Origin: Epiperipatus broadwayi
Taxonomy: Eukaryota; Onychophora; Udeonychophora; Euonychophora; Peripatidae
Assembly (NCBI GenBank): GCA_028023455.1
Contig: JAQFVV010006197.1
Span: 16,923,254 to 16,987,253, forward strand
DNA: 64,000 nucleotides
Direction: 5' to 3'
The position numbers and the translations under genes are program-made. The notes under the pieces were generated by a model that ran no database searches, was not told where the DNA came from, and saw only the letters and a program-made list of their open reading frames with translations. Below, piece after piece: positions 22,160 through 36,012 of this stretch; position 1 is the first letter of the stretch, and the number at the start of each line of letters is the position of its first letter.

Positions 22160-24944
22160 TTTATATAAATAAATAAAAATTATTCTAAATAGGTGAATTA
22201 CTCAAATTATTATTTCAATTAAAATAATCTCCAGAAACACAGGACCATGAATTTTTGAAGCTCCATTAAATCCAAAACATCATACTTCAATTTGCAATTC
22301 AGTAGTTCACAGATTTCTGTATACATCGGTAATGTACTATATAAAATTATAATTCTTACTTAATCAGAACAAATTACAGATATTGGGCCTAATAAGCATC
22401 TTAAACAGTTAAATGTAATTAAAATTCTTTTGATCTTGAATTAAATGGTGATATTATTTTACATATGTATAAAAATGCCAATAAACTGTATAGTAAACCT
22501 CTATCTATCATTACAACACACATTTCTTTCAACATCTATTTTTTGCTTTTTTCAGTTCTGAAACTGGAAAAAAATAAATAAAAACAGTTACTATTGCTTT
22601 CTTATGTGTATTATTTATTTTCTTTAATTCTTTTAAAATGATGAATAGAAAGAACTTTTATTAATATTTCAAACTAGTTTTGTTATCTACTTTATATATT
22701 TTTTCTCACTAAATTGAATATGTAAATAGAATCAATTTAATAGACAACTATATATTTTAATCATATATATATATTATTTAGATTTACATATTTAAAAAAT
22801 TGTACAAGTTACATTTTAAAAATTCTACATATTCTAAATATAATTTGGAGATATTCAAAGATCAACTGCTTACACAATCAATTTCCTAAAATGTCAACAT
22901 ATTGCCAATTAATGCACTAACACATAATTGTCAATATAAATATAAAACAGGCAAAACTCTCTATACATATTGATGTTTACTGACTTAATATAAATATAAT
23001 TAGATATATTTAAAATACACACACAGACTGATATACTCAGTAAATTTTTCTATTAAATAAAAATTTGTTATTGGATTAATTCTGTAAAATTCAATAAACA
23101 GTTTAAGAACTGATATCTTCTGATATCTTTCAGTTTGAAGATATTTTTTTCATTATTATTGTAAATACAGTGCCACATTGAAAATAGACTATAATGTCTG
23201 ATTTATTTTCAATTTATCTAATAAGATGGATAGATGATAAGTTTCTCATAACATTCTGTAAGTAGCATGCTTTCACATATAAAACCAATGACTCTACTTA
23301 GAAACTAGAGTTCATCTTATAATGAAATAAAAAATTATCTAGTCATATTGAAAACTATTTAATAAGAATGATTTTAAATATTAAAGTAATTAATTAATTA
23401 AAAAATAAACATAAGAGATTATATCTCAGAAATTTTGCAATAAAAAATTATTTATACATATTCATATTTTTTCATATTAATAAATAACAATATATATATA
23501 ACTAATATTAATCCATTTTTTCATTCTTTTTTAGTGCATATTACTGCATACAATACTTATAGACTAAATACTGCTATTATATTCACTTTATATTTCACTA
23601 TAATAATAATTGTATACTTAACATCTATTTTGGCTACGTTCATTTTTTAAAAATAAAATAAAAAATCTTTGTGTCTTGTCCTCCATTTTAATATTAAAGT
23701 CCGAAAGATTTTTAACTTTTAGATCCCTAGACAAAAAAAAAAAAATTACCAGTCTTTTCATATCTCTAAGATTTTTTTTGAAAATGAATGAGTGAAACTG
23801 TGGTAGTTACTTCTAGGACAGTATATGATTACTGTTAATATTTCATATCCTATTAACCAATAATACACATTATGTATATAAGCATAAACAATTAGTTCAG
23901 TCTTTTATTCTTTTTAGTAATATATGATATTACAAGAAAATACAAAATATCCAATTTATATTTATTCATCATTAAATTGCACATAGTCTATTTTTGCTGA
24001 TTATTTTATAGAAAAATAAATTAAATAATTTGTTCTTTCCCAATATTTATTTTAGCATTATTCACCAAAACTTTTATCTTTTAGATCTAATGGATAAAGA
24101 AGCCGATTATCAGTTTTTTGATATAGTATATATAATACTATTAATTTTCTCAAATTAATAAATACTATACTTTGAGTATATAAAAGTATATATAATCATT
24201 TAATAGTATATTTAAAAAAATATTATTTATATAAAATTATTTTAATTTGGCTTTGCATATTCTTGACATTTCATCAAATTAAGACAGATTTATTCAATAG
24301 ATTCTATGGAAAAAATATATATACTAGTTTTAAAAATGTAATCACAGACTGAAGACTTGCTTTGAAAAGTTATATTAGTTATTTAAATTGTTGTATGTTT
24401 TTTTTTTTTTTTAAAAAAAGTCATTTATGTTATTTGTTCAAGCAAAAATTAAAATATTCTAAAATATTAATTTAAAATGAATAATAAAAAAAGCTTTCTG
24501 TATATATAATCATAATTCCTCATTTTAGATAAATTCCCATGAAAATACTACATACAATTTTTCTTAATATTATCATGTCAAAGTTGGTACTAAAAAATTA
24601 CTTTTCAAGATAATTTTAATGACGTTTTCCATCTGCCAATTACTACTTTGGGGGTATAATTAATATTGTTTATTACTTTTTTATAATTAAATATTTTTTA
24701 AAAATTAATATATATAGGAATGGACAAAATTACAGAAATCTTTGTTAAATTAGCATTATATTTTCCATTTCAAATACCATAAAAATAAAAATAGATGACA
24801 ACATTTTTTTTTTCTTTTACACAAATAAGACTTCAAAGGAAGTGATAAAGAATATCTGCTAGGAAAATGATGCCCATTTCATGAAATTTATTGGAAAAAA
24901 ATGTTGGACTTGACTGAGTAAACTGTTGGTGACTGATTAGGCAA
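22160..24944. other. AT-rich stretch without identifiable gene
   Basis: No exon-like or transposon-like sequence recognised. A T16/A7 junction occurs at about 24,401-24,419, of the same type as those near 9,630 and 51,740. Confidence 0.35.
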
Positions 24945-24946
24945 TA

Positions 24947-25818
24947 CACCTGGGTCTCTTTTTATGCGGACTTATTTAACACGATTTTGAAATTACGCGA
25001 TTCGTGTTTCACCAGAAGTCAATTTCCGATAATGCGCTATTACTTTAAATAATAAATTTTGCACACTTACGTTATATTGAAAGTAATAGCACATCATTGG
25101 AATTCGACTTTCATCTTAGTAATTTCAATATTTTCAGTGCTTTATAATAGTAAGATTTTATGCAATAATGAAATTAAAATCATGATTTCCACATTTTATG
25201 TATACACATATTAAATTTTACAAGATTACAATGTAAATTTGTTCAAACATTGTGCGTGTTAATTTTGCATTTTAAATCACATTCTGTTTTTGCTTTTTAA
25301 AAAAGAACGTAATCAATTATTATTTTCTTATTAATGACACTAATCATTAACGTGCTCTTAAATTCCAACGAGAGCTAAATGGTTGTATGTCTGGATATCA
25401 TGAGCTTCGTAAACAATTAATAAAATCATCATCTCAAAGATTAATTACTAATTACATTGTCACCAGAAAATCATAATAATTAAAACGTGTATAAAAACAT
25501 GTAAATTACTGTACTGTAAATTATGCATAAAAATATATTATTTTGAATAAAATTAAATATTATAGTTAAAAAAAGTTTGTCTTGTATTAATTTTTTTCAA
25601 ATTTGAAATTTTTTATTAGTCATATTTTATTTCCTTATTTTTTTTTTTTGCACGAATTTTAAAGTAATTTTACGTTGGTGCTTTGCTTTTACGCGAATTT
25701 TGAAAAATCACAGACCGCATCCCCCCTTTTTCAATGTAAGTTATGTCTATTTTTGCGCGATATTGTTTGCGCATGTTTTCTGAGGAACCTATCTATCGCG
25801 TAAAATGAGACCCAGGTG
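24947..25818. mobile_element. Nonautonomous Tigger-like (Tc1/mariner, pogo group) element, copy 1
   Basis: The ends are inverted repeats: CACCTGGGTCTC at 24,947 and GAGACCCAGGTG ending at 25,818, extended by TTTTTATGCG versus CGCGTAAAAT. A TA dinucleotide flanks each end (24,945-24,946 and 25,819-25,820), the target duplication of Tc1/mariner transposons. The subterminal GCG-rich text (ACGCGAATTTTGAAAAATC, TTTGCGCGAT) resembles Tigger/pogo termini. The length is 872 bp with no open frame, so it would depend on a transposase made elsewhere. The terminal third is shared with the copy at 47,858-48,664. Assignment to Tigger is by resemblance only; the TA-type insertion is direct evidence. Confidence 0.85.
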
Positions 25819-25925
25819 TATACTAATATTTAAAACTTACTAAATGTCAATGCTTCAAAAAAAATAATTGTGTTCCTTAACTAAAATGGAAAAAACAAAG
25901 CTATTAGAACCAACTGATGAAGGAT

Positions 25926-27790
25926 TGTACTCAAACAATGCAGAATATTTATGGCTGAGCTGCTATTTCTAAGCATGTCATGTAATTAGATAAATCACTG
26001 TTATATTTTCTAAATCACTGGAGAAATTTAAGTTTAGTGACAGCTAAAAAAGTTTTTTAATCTGCCTATTTTTTCACAACCATAAAACAAAGATTAAACC
26101 ATCTGATTTGGGTAGACACTTTTAATATTTTCTTGGCCCAATCATTATTTCAGCATAATACAGTTATAGACCGCAAGTATTGGCTCAAGTTCACTTCATG
26201 ATATAAACTTATTTTTAAATAAAACTGCCATCATCCAATGACAACATTCCAATTCATGTACTGTACAATTCCATTTAAGCTTCTTCATTTTTTCAATGAT
26301 GACAATAACAGGTAATTGATTTGTCATCCATTATTTCACTTTCAATCCTTGCTTATTACTTACAACATATATTTTCCCTTATTTGGTTATATAATCTAAA
26401 ATCTTTTTATTCTCTTTTGTTATTTTAGATTTACATTACAAGAATTGGTAAAACACATCAATAGATTTCCTTTAAATATTACTCTATTTGCCAATGTATA
26501 TGTCTAAAATATGAACCGGGTCTTATATGCAGATAATCCAAATTATGAGTTGAAATTTCAGTCAGTTTAAACTTCTGGTTAGTGCCTTCAATAACCATTA
26601 ATCTGAATTTCACAAGCAAAATATTTAAGGTTGAACTAGTATTTCTAAGCATATCATGTAATTAGATAAATCACTGTTACATTATTTTCAATCACTGGAG
26701 GAATTCAAGTCAAAGTTTTTTAATCAGTCTATTTTTTCACAACCATAAATACAAAGATTTATCCATCTGATTTGGGCAACCATTTTTAATATTTTCTTGG
26801 CCTAATCATTATTTCAGCAAAATACAGCAATAGACTGCAAGTATTAGGTCAAGTTCATTTCATGGTATAAACTTATTTTTAAATAAAATTGCCATCATCC
26901 AATGATAACATTCCAATTCATGTACTGCACAATTCCATTTAAGCTTCTTCATTTTTTCAAAAATAACAATAACATGTATTTGATCTGTCATCCATTATTT
27001 CACTGTTAATTTTTGCTTATTACTTCCAACATAAATTTTCATTTATTTGGTTATGTAATCTGAAATTTTTTTATTCTCTTTTATTATCATAGATCTACAT
27101 TGTAAGAATTGGTTCACATCAATAGATTTCCATTAAATATTATCCTATTCGTCAGCATATATGCATAAAGCATGAGGTGGGTCTTATAGGCAGATAACCA
27201 AAATTATGAGTTGAAATTTCAGTCAGTCTAAAACTTCTGGTTTATGTCAATATACATAATGCTAGTGCCTTCAATAACTAATCTGAATTTCACAAGCAGA
27301 ATATTTATGGCTGAGCTGCTATTTCTAAGCATATCATGTAATTAGATAAACCACTGTTACATCTATCTCCATTTCATGGTATAAACTTATTTTTATATAA
27401 AATTGCCATCATCTGATGATAACATTCCACAATTCATGTACTGCATAATTCCATTTAAGCTTCTTCATTTTTTCACTGAGGTCAATAACAAATAATTGAT
27501 CTGTCATCCATTATTTCTCTGACTGTCAATCCTTGCTTATTATTTCCAGCATACATTTTCCCTTATTTGGTTATGTAATCTGAAATGTTTTTATTCTCTT
27601 TTGTTATCTTAGATATTGGTAAAACACATCAATAGATTTCCTTTAAATATTATCCTATTTGCCAGCGTATATGACATAGTTTTTTCATCTTAAAATATGC
27701 CTAAAATATGAGATGTATCTTATGTGCAGATAATCAAAATTGTGAGTTGAAATTTCAGTCAGTCTAAAATTTCTGCTTTATATTAATATA
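25926..27790. repeat. Tandem array, about 678-bp unit, 2.7 copies
   Basis: TTTCTAAGCAT(G/A)TCATG recurs at about 25,966, 26,642 and 27,325, each preceded by an AATATTTATGGCTGAGCTGC-like block. The units share AGCTTCTTCATTTTTTCA and TCATCCATTATTTC. The third unit has an internal deletion of about 150 bp. No reading frame is conserved. Confidence 0.85.
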
Positions 27791-28979
27791 CATTTACTGT
27801 ATAAGTACTCTATTGAATTTTGTCCTTTCGTGAAACAAAAAATATTTACAAATACACATGTATATAAGCATGCATGTAAGCTATAGCTACACAAGTCATA
27901 TTAATATATAAATATATATATATATATGTAATAATATTATAAATCAATGTCTGTATCTCTTCAAATCAATATACGGAAACTTATAATTAATTATTAGTAA
28001 AATGACATATTTTTTGTACTTTTCAAAATTTTTGATTACTGTATTTACTAATATTTAAATATATATATTGTTCCCTTATCTATAGGTCATAATAAGGTAG
28101 AATGGTCAATTACTAAAAAATTTTAAATTTTAAGATATGTTTGTATGATATATAAATAATAGTAGGATAATTAGATTTTATAGTACAATTTAAGGCTGAA
28201 AATTACCTGGTATGTAAAAGTGTAATGGATTATTTTAAGAAAACAGTTAAATAAAGCTTAATTATATCCTTGCTTATGGTTGTAAAAGCTGGCCATATAA
28301 AATAATACAGCTATAAATAGTTAAAAGTATATTAACAATCCAATTGTAATATTTTAAAACTAATAAATTAAATAAAAAAAAACGATATGTAATATTATAA
28401 TTATAATTAATATTCAAATCTAATCTAATATATTTTAAAATAAACTTTAGGATGGTGAGAATTATATTTAGTTCTACAAGTTTAAATTATTTTCCAAATT
28501 TTTTATAAAATATATCAGTTTTGGTAATTTAGACCGAGACGTAAATTAAAAAATCATCTGATAAAGTTAGTAATCATGTGACTGTATATTATATACCTTC
28601 ACACACACGCTTGTTAGAATATAATAATAAAGTTTGTGAATTATGGAACTAAATGTAATTGCTGTCTATCGTTGAAATGAATGTTGAAATATTAAATATT
28701 TATTTTAAATGTTTAAATGATGTAATATTTAAGTAGTGTTTAAAAGTTGAATACAGTTAATAAAAAAATTAAATATTTTATTTAAATAAAAACAAGATAA
28801 ATTAAATATTAATATTAAAATAGATATTAAATGTTATTTTAATAATTGTTTTAAAGTTTAAATGATTATGATAAAACTATAATTGAGTTTAAAAATACTA
28901 TTCTAAGTAATATTTAAGACATGACGTCATAAATTCTTTATTTTAAAGAGGTTTAATCTATTATAAAACTAAAATGTGT
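27791..28979. other. AT-rich stretch without identifiable gene
   Basis: (AT)n runs near 27,910-27,930. Around 28,600-28,640 an ACACACACGC run and AATAATAAAG occur. Nothing else recognised. Confidence 0.35.
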
Positions 28980-31960
28980 AAATTTGTTCGCGCTAAAAAA
29001 ATCATTAACCAATCAACGGAGGTATTTTAGCAGACAAAATATAAGAATTAGACGGAGCGGGAGAAAGTAATGTGTAAGTGAAGGAGGGAGTAACATATTT
29101 TTTAGCTGTATAATATCGTAAGCTAGAAAAGTAATATAATTTTAAAATTTTGTATTTGTTTTAAAAGTTTTTTAAAATATAATATTTTGAACTATCTTTA
29201 CATGAAGGGCTAGTTTTTAAAAGTTTTCTTACCAGAATATTTTATTCAAGTTTAGTCAAAACCTTACAGTAAAATGGAAATACTACAGAAAACAGTATAT
29301 AGAAGTTATGATAAAGGAAAAATATTTGTAAAGTGCCTTGATACAGCTTTATTTATGCTCAACCAGAAACTTATTATTGTAACTCAGAGGAATATAATTT
29401 GGACGCTATACGGAAAACTTAAAAGAGAAGTTATTTGCCGTCAGGAAAAATTATGACGCACAAATTTATAAGGCTACTCTGAAGTTTTTTTTTATTCTTC
29501 TCTATGAAAAAAAATTAAGACGCGTATATTATAAAGAAAAAATTATGTAAAAGTTATAACAGAGAAAGAATGTTTGTCCTTTTTAAAGGAAACATTACAA
29601 AGTATATAGTTACCATAACTTTAAAAGAAAGGAAAAATTACCGAATAATAATAGGAAAGAGTCATTATTTTTTAAAAAAAGGAAAGAAAAAACTTTATCT
29701 AAGAAGAATTAAAATATTATAAAGTGTTCATTATAAAAAACGCTTAATAAAGATAGAGATTAGGAAAATGGAAATTTAAATTACTTAATGAAGATGGATC
29801 CATGGAGATAGAAAAATTTACTGAATATTTAAATCAAAGTACATAGAAGATGCATCATAAAAGTCGCGCGCGGGAAAATATTAGCAAGAAACAGCAGAGA
29901 ATATGTAGACGTTTTCTTTACGGGATTAACTAATATCATAATTAATAATTGTATTAAATATTATAAAAAACCAAGGATTGTCATATATGAATATTATTAA
30001 ACAGAGCAATAATTGTTTTACCTTAAAATTGAACAAGAAGTGACTGAAGAAGAAATAATAAACATTTTTTTTTAGCTTTAATATGAACGGTTTTTCAAGA
30101 AAGTTTGATAAAGAAGTACAGTAAATATAGTTTAAATATTTTTTACTAATTTATTTTAGAATATAAAATGTTATGTGAGATTAGGGAAAACATATAAACA
30201 TAAATTTAGTAATATTAAAATTAAATATAATAGCTTGATAAAATTATAAAAATATTGTTTAAAAATAAAGTGTATGGATGTGAATCTTATATCTACAAGG
30301 ATAAAATTGATGGTGAAGCCTACGGAACGCGATCGAGAAGATAAAGGTCGTTTTGGTAATTTTAATAGTTGTTTATAATGCATAATGTTTTTTTTTTTTT
30401 AGATCATCTATTGGCCTAAGAATGAAGTGTGAAAGTTTAAATTATATGTACACATTTTATACAACATTTTTAACATATTATGAGATAGGAGTAATTCGGA
30501 ATATGCATGCAATAATTTATTTAAAGTATATTAATAATATAATTTAACAGAACAATTATGTGATTCTTTTGAACTTTCATGTAATAAAGTATTCAGATAT
30601 TTAAGTAGTGTGTATGACTAAATATACAGAGGAAAGTAGTAAGCAAGCCGTCTTATAGAACAGTGGAATAGTTTTAAAATAAATGAATTTTATTATTGTT
30701 AGTAATGCAGATATGTATTTGTCGATGTACAGTATAGAAAAAATCTTGAGAAATAAGATCGGATAGTGACTTGGAAGTACTAGTGGAGAGGAAACCAAGA
30801 TGATGTTTTTTTTTAAGAAATAGGAAAAATAAAGGATTTGGATCATATTTAGTTTTGTGTGATTTCAGTATAGTTAACTAAGCCCTATGACTGAACACAT
30901 AGTTTGGACAGTGTTTTTGCATATCTTTAAACTTTGGATGTTATAATAAAGCTGAAGAAATAGCTTTAACATCGTTCCTATAATAGAGGTTGGTAGACAG
31001 ATAAAGGTCACTCCTCTATAGTGTCTTTTAATTCACTGTGCCATGATTGTCAAGATATATGACGAGTAATATTCTAGTTGTATTTTGATCCTATGCATCT
31101 ATCTTCGCTATCCTTATTTTGTGAATCTGCATCGGTCAGAAAGATATTTTCAAAGAAATAATGAATAAAATAGAACTGAAGATAAGTTATCGTTTATGTA
31201 AGAATAGTTTATTTGCTGGAATGTATAGAATTGTATAACTTTAAAATTGAAAGTCCAAAATATCATAAAGAGAGAAAGAATCATATAATACATTGTAAAA
31301 TTAATACAGAAATGAATATAAGATTTTGAAAAGAAATCTAAACCAAGTATTTTAAAAGTGATAATAAAATTTGAATGAATTTTTTTTAATAATATTTAGA
31401 AAATAAGTATTGCATATTTATTAAGAAAATAGTCCAATAATGTATAATAAACATATACTTGTGCATGGTATATTAATAGTTGTAATTATATCATCCGAAG
31501 TAAGGCCCGAATGAGAATATTAGGATTAATAAACATCTGATAATGAACAATAAAAACCTAATACCGAATGTAGAACAATGTTTTGACTTTGTAAGATTCC
31601 ATACAACCAATATAAAACTAAAATTTGTTATTTTGTAGAATTTTATTACGAATGTAAAATTTTGTAAAAAATATAATTTTAATAATATTAGGGATGCAAA
31701 GTGTTTGTGATAATCATATAAGAAATGCATTTTGTAATAAGCTAACCATAATAATAAATCAAGTAATAATACTGTATTTTCTTAAGTGTTAAAAAATAAG
31801 ATTTAACTAGGAAAAGTAAATAATATTTTGATTTCATTTTATAAATTAATAAACTAAGTTGAGATATGAGAGTAAGGGATATCCAATGTATATAGTGTAA
31901 AAATATTGTTAATTTATTTATGTTGTTAATAAACTTTGTTTTAAATTTGTTCTAAAGTTT
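28980..31960 (+). other. Unexplained stretch, possibly a very old retroelement
   Basis: 28,980-29,110 is GC-richer and promoter-like (a CCAAT-containing AACCAATCAACGG and a GACGGAGCGGGAGAAAG purine block). It is followed at 29,274 by a 60-codon ORF of no known family, then text that reads as many short broken frames, for example EVTEEEIINIF near 30,045, which resembles the lead-in of LINE reverse transcriptases. AATAAA-type signals sit near 31,928. I cannot assign a family and the coding reading is weak. It could equally be non-coding sequence. Confidence 0.2.
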
Positions 31961-32822
31961 TTGTGTCCGAGTTGTTATTTCTCCACATGGATGCATGAAA
32001 TCACGATACATTTATAATTGAAACAGACATATAAATTTTGCACAAAAGGTAAACATAAAAATGTTATAATAATTTTGAGAATTTATTGATATGTTAAAAT
32101 TAAAAGATCATAATTTTATATTATTTATTGGTCATAAGTCGGTTGCCACAATATTACATTAAATTATACGCTAATGTTGCCACACGTATTCTGTTGTTAG
32201 ATTATTAAAATACTACCACGTACATATTTATTTATTTTATTTAGGAAGAAATAAGATTATATTATATTATTATTATTTTATTATTTTTAGTTGCTGTGTA
32301 GTAGATTATGACATAAAATTCCCTTTTCATATTTTACTACCGTAATTTTAAATTAGCTAGAATACAATTTCTGAACCTGAGATTTTATTTATTTTACTTC
32401 ATTTTATTTAATTAAGCTAGATTCTTGTTATAAAGAAGATTAAGATAGGATTATTATTTTAATCGTAGTGAATAGAGCTTAGAAAGTCGTAAGAATACTA
32501 TGAGTTAGTTATTTGGTATAGTAAAAAGGGGGGGGAATAGTGTTCTTATGCCATTGAGGTAGTATCGTGTGGATAATGTCTCAATGTAGTCTATCTCGTT
32601 CCCCGTATTGTCACTCCATGTCTCATGAAAATAGTAAATATTTGTTAATTCATTTTAAAATTGAACCGTATTTGTATTTTAAAAATTAGAGCTAGTAATC
32701 ATTTTAATTAATGCTGAATATTTCATTTATTTATTTGTTAACTGAGCTAGAACCCATAATATTCGTAATAAACAATATTTTTGGGGTGAGAACGCGCGGG
32801 GGGAGGTTAGAATATATATCAT
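31961..32822. other. AT-rich stretch without identifiable gene
   Basis: A G9 run lies at about 32,528-32,536 and a CGCGGGGGG patch near 32,797. A chance ORF crosses 32,711-32,905. Nothing recognised. Confidence 0.35.
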
Positions 32823-33505
32823 TAAAAACCAGTCAACACTTAGACAATCCCAATATCAATAACAATCAACAATTTCAAACTATTGTTAAGGCAACCTCTT
32901 TTTAACAATAAAGGTGGAATCCACCTTTATTAATGGTCTAATATACTTACATAGATACTACAGATTGCAACTTGACCAGAGATTGAAATTATCAATACAA
33001 TGAAGTTTAAATAAACCTCTTTAAACAGGTAAATATAACCTATTCTGAAGATAAACTAATAAATATCAAACTGCAAATATAAATTTCAAATTGCACCCAA
33101 AGTATTACTTAAATAATAAGTGTAATAATGCTCAAGGCTAAATGGGTTTTTAAGGATTACTTAAAAACCAGTCAGCATTTAGACAATCCCAATATCAATA
33201 ACAATCAACAATTTCAAACTGTTTTCAAGGCAACTTTCTTTTAACAATAAGGGTAGAATCCACCTTTATTAATGGGCTAATATAATTATATAGATACTAA
33301 AGATTGCAACATAACCACAGAGATTGAAATTATTGATACAAAGAGATTTAAATAAACCTCTTTAAACAAGTAAATATAACCTATTCTAAATGTAGACTAA
33401 TAAATAGTCAATTATAACATTACAAACTGCAAGTATAAATTTCAAATTGCACCCAAAGTATTACTTAAATAATAAGTGTAATAATGCTCAAGACTAAATG
33501 GGTTT
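32823..33505. repeat. Tandem duplication, about 339-bp unit, two copies
   Basis: AAAAACCAGTCA starts both units (32,825 and 33,164). Both contain AGACAATCCCAATATCAATA, ATCCACCTTTATTAATGG and AAATTGCACCCAAAGTATT. They are about 90% identical by eye. The array ends about 500 bp before the hAT transposase. Confidence 0.9.
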
Positions 33506-34029
33506 GTAAGTAATCATTGAAAAATATATATACAGGACTGTTTGTCATGTGACATGTTGGAACAGTGTTCAGGAATCTTTTTTAGTATATTTTTAATGTT
33601 TCAAACGTAATTAGATGAAACGGTATCACACGTACATAATTACAATCCATATTTATATAATTCGAACAAATAAAAAATATATGTTTTAGGAATGAGATGA
33701 AATACGGATGGATTCAAAATTGGTGCTCTCATATAGTGAGAAGTTGACTCATACATGTTCCCATTGACCACTCAAGGTCAACAATTGATTATAACGTTGC
33801 ATGTGCAGTCAGTAACGTCTGATGTTTGTGATTGAATACACCTGCATAGTGACTGACAATGTGTGGAATATTTATTTTCTTTATTTTTAGGTAAATTTGA
33901 CGTCGTTATTTTTATTTTATTTATTTTTTAGTGTAAAAGTTTACCCCAAGTTTAAAACTGAAAAACATTTCCAGTTACTTCTCGACTGTCGGTCCCACTA
34001 ATAAAAAGTTCAAAACGACAACAGAAAAT
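33506..34029. other. Upstream flank of the hAT transposase
   Basis: Non-coding. CAGTGT at about 33,574 could be a hAT-type end and CAGTGT appears inverted near 36,612, but the adjacent 8-bp sequences do not match, so terminal repeats are not claimed. Confidence 0.3.
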
Positions 34030-36012
34030 ATGGAAATATTGGTGGAAGTTGATATTCCTGAATCATCTCAAGCGGATCTTGAGGTGCAATGCCAAACTCA
34101 AAATGATTGGCCGAATTGCTGTCATTGGATCAAAAAATGATTTTTACTCAAAAAATGAATGGTTAAACATATATAAAATGAAACTTGACTGCACACCTTG
34201 CAGAAATGTTAGAACTCTTGGAACTGAAGCGATGATGAGAATGAAAATTTCCAAAAAATGGGCCAACAGTGAAATCATCTATTCTGAGAAAGATAGAAAA
34301 TTATAAATGAGTTCACTTTGAAAAAAAATTTTTGATCACAGAGAATCTGCTACACACAAAGCAGCATTAAAAATTATTTTTGAAGCAGAAAATAAAAAGA
34401 TTGAATATATTTTTTTTAAAATCATTATCTCATGAAAAAGTAATATCAGCAAACATTTTTCAAATTGCATATAAAGTAGCAAAGGAAAATCAATCATTCT
34501 CTACTTTTAAAATTAAACTGATCTGCAAGAACTGAATTGAAATGGATCATATTCCACATTCAACAAACACATGCATTAATATCATGAATCATATAAGTGA
34601 TGAAATGAGAAAAATTGTATTTAAAGAATTTGTACAAACTACCATAAGCAAAAAAAACCATTCTTATTGTGTTTGTTCGATGCAATATCGAAAGTGTTGA
34701 AATGAATTCATCAATAAATTTATTTTTAGATTTGATCGAACTTGAAAACATAACAGCAAAAAAAAATATTTGAATTCTTACTCCAATGTCTTGAATCTTA
34801 TGGGATGTCAGAAGATTATTTTAAAAAATATTTAATTTCGCTAGCATGTGACAGAGCTGCTGTGATGTTAGGATGTAAAAGTGGAGTGAAAGATTTGCTG
34901 ACAAAAAAATTTCCTTCCATTACAGTTTGGCATTGTGCTAATCATAGATTAGAATTATCAGTAATTGATGTAAAGAAAATTTCAGGAATCAATAGATTCA
35001 AATCACTTATTGATAAACTTTGTTTTATACCATAATGTCGCCGAAAAATAAGTTACATAAATGGGCAGAATCACTAGGCATTGAGCTGCTAAAAATTGAG
35101 TTTTAAATACTAAATGGGTGCTATCTAGTTTTCATTCAGTTTCAACTATATGGAATAATTTTGAATCTATTGGGGGCCATTTTGCAGAAGCAATGAATGA
35201 TCCTACAAAAGATAAAAATGATAAATGTACTTCCAATAGCTTAAAGAAAAAAAAAACATTTACAACCTTTTTTATTAGATCTAGCAATGATGTGTGATGC
35301 TCTACAAGAATTATCAGAACTAGGTTTGGACTTACAAATGTGAACCATTACATTGCAAATCGAAAAATAAATGCACTAGATCAAGTTTTTGAAGAAAGAG
35401 AATTTTGGACTCTTTTATAAATATATTGTAGCTGCGCACACAATCTGCATTTTTGTGGAGTTTCACTTCACCCAAAAGTTTCAAAAAAAAAAGATCCTCC
35501 AATTGACCCGAAAACATTTTACACTATGTTGAAAGAGACAATTGAAAAAAGAATGTTAGATAGCAAAGATGTTGAGTTTGCACTTTGGGCTCCCATACTT
35601 GACCAAAAATATTGGCCAGAAAACATTGCTATTCAATTGACCTTTGAAGAGATGGAAATTAGAAACACGTCAATCAGATTACAACTAAACAAAAGAGAAA
35701 TGATTTGTGGATTTTGCGAATACGTTCTTGAAAAAACATCCTGAAAAACTATTGCGTTTGATATATGCTCTGAATTCTATTCCCATTTCTTCAAGTGAAT
35801 GTAAACGCGGGATTTTGCAAATGAATCTAATTATTACCCCAATAAGATCTTTGTTGAAGATCAAAACAATTTCAGCACTTTTGTTCATCAAACTCAGACT
35901 AATTTTCGATCCTTCAAAATATGTTTATCTGTGGTTATTCAGAGGACATCATTTGGCCATAGACACTAACACTAAGAAAATGAATAAAGACGATTTGTCA
36001 GATGAGAATTGA
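34030..36012 (+). pseudogene. Frameshifted hAT-family transposase (KIAA1586-like)
   Basis: hAT transposases cut and paste DNA with 8-bp target duplications. Readable parts, in order: an N-terminal block NEWLNIYKMKLDCTPCRNV (about 34,157) with a CxxC typical of this group; then KKIFDHRESA-type text near 34,320. The catalytic region at 34,805-35,035 contains ACDRAAVMLGCKSGVKDLL, WHCANHRLELSV and FKSLIDKLC. A helical insertion-domain region follows (35,040-35,400). The C-terminal hAT dimerisation region at 35,707-36,012 contains NSIPISSSECKRGILQMNL and YVYLWLFRGHHLA. At least six frameshifts or stops break the frame, so it is inactive. The total span, about 660 codons, is close to the family's full length, so the whole gene is present but decayed. 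Several minus-strand ORFs here are shadows. Confidence 0.85.

Noticed and set aside
29274-29456. 60-codon ORF as a gene
   Set aside because: Varied start and a promoter-like patch upstream, but no homology recognised and only short; kept as an unexplained region.
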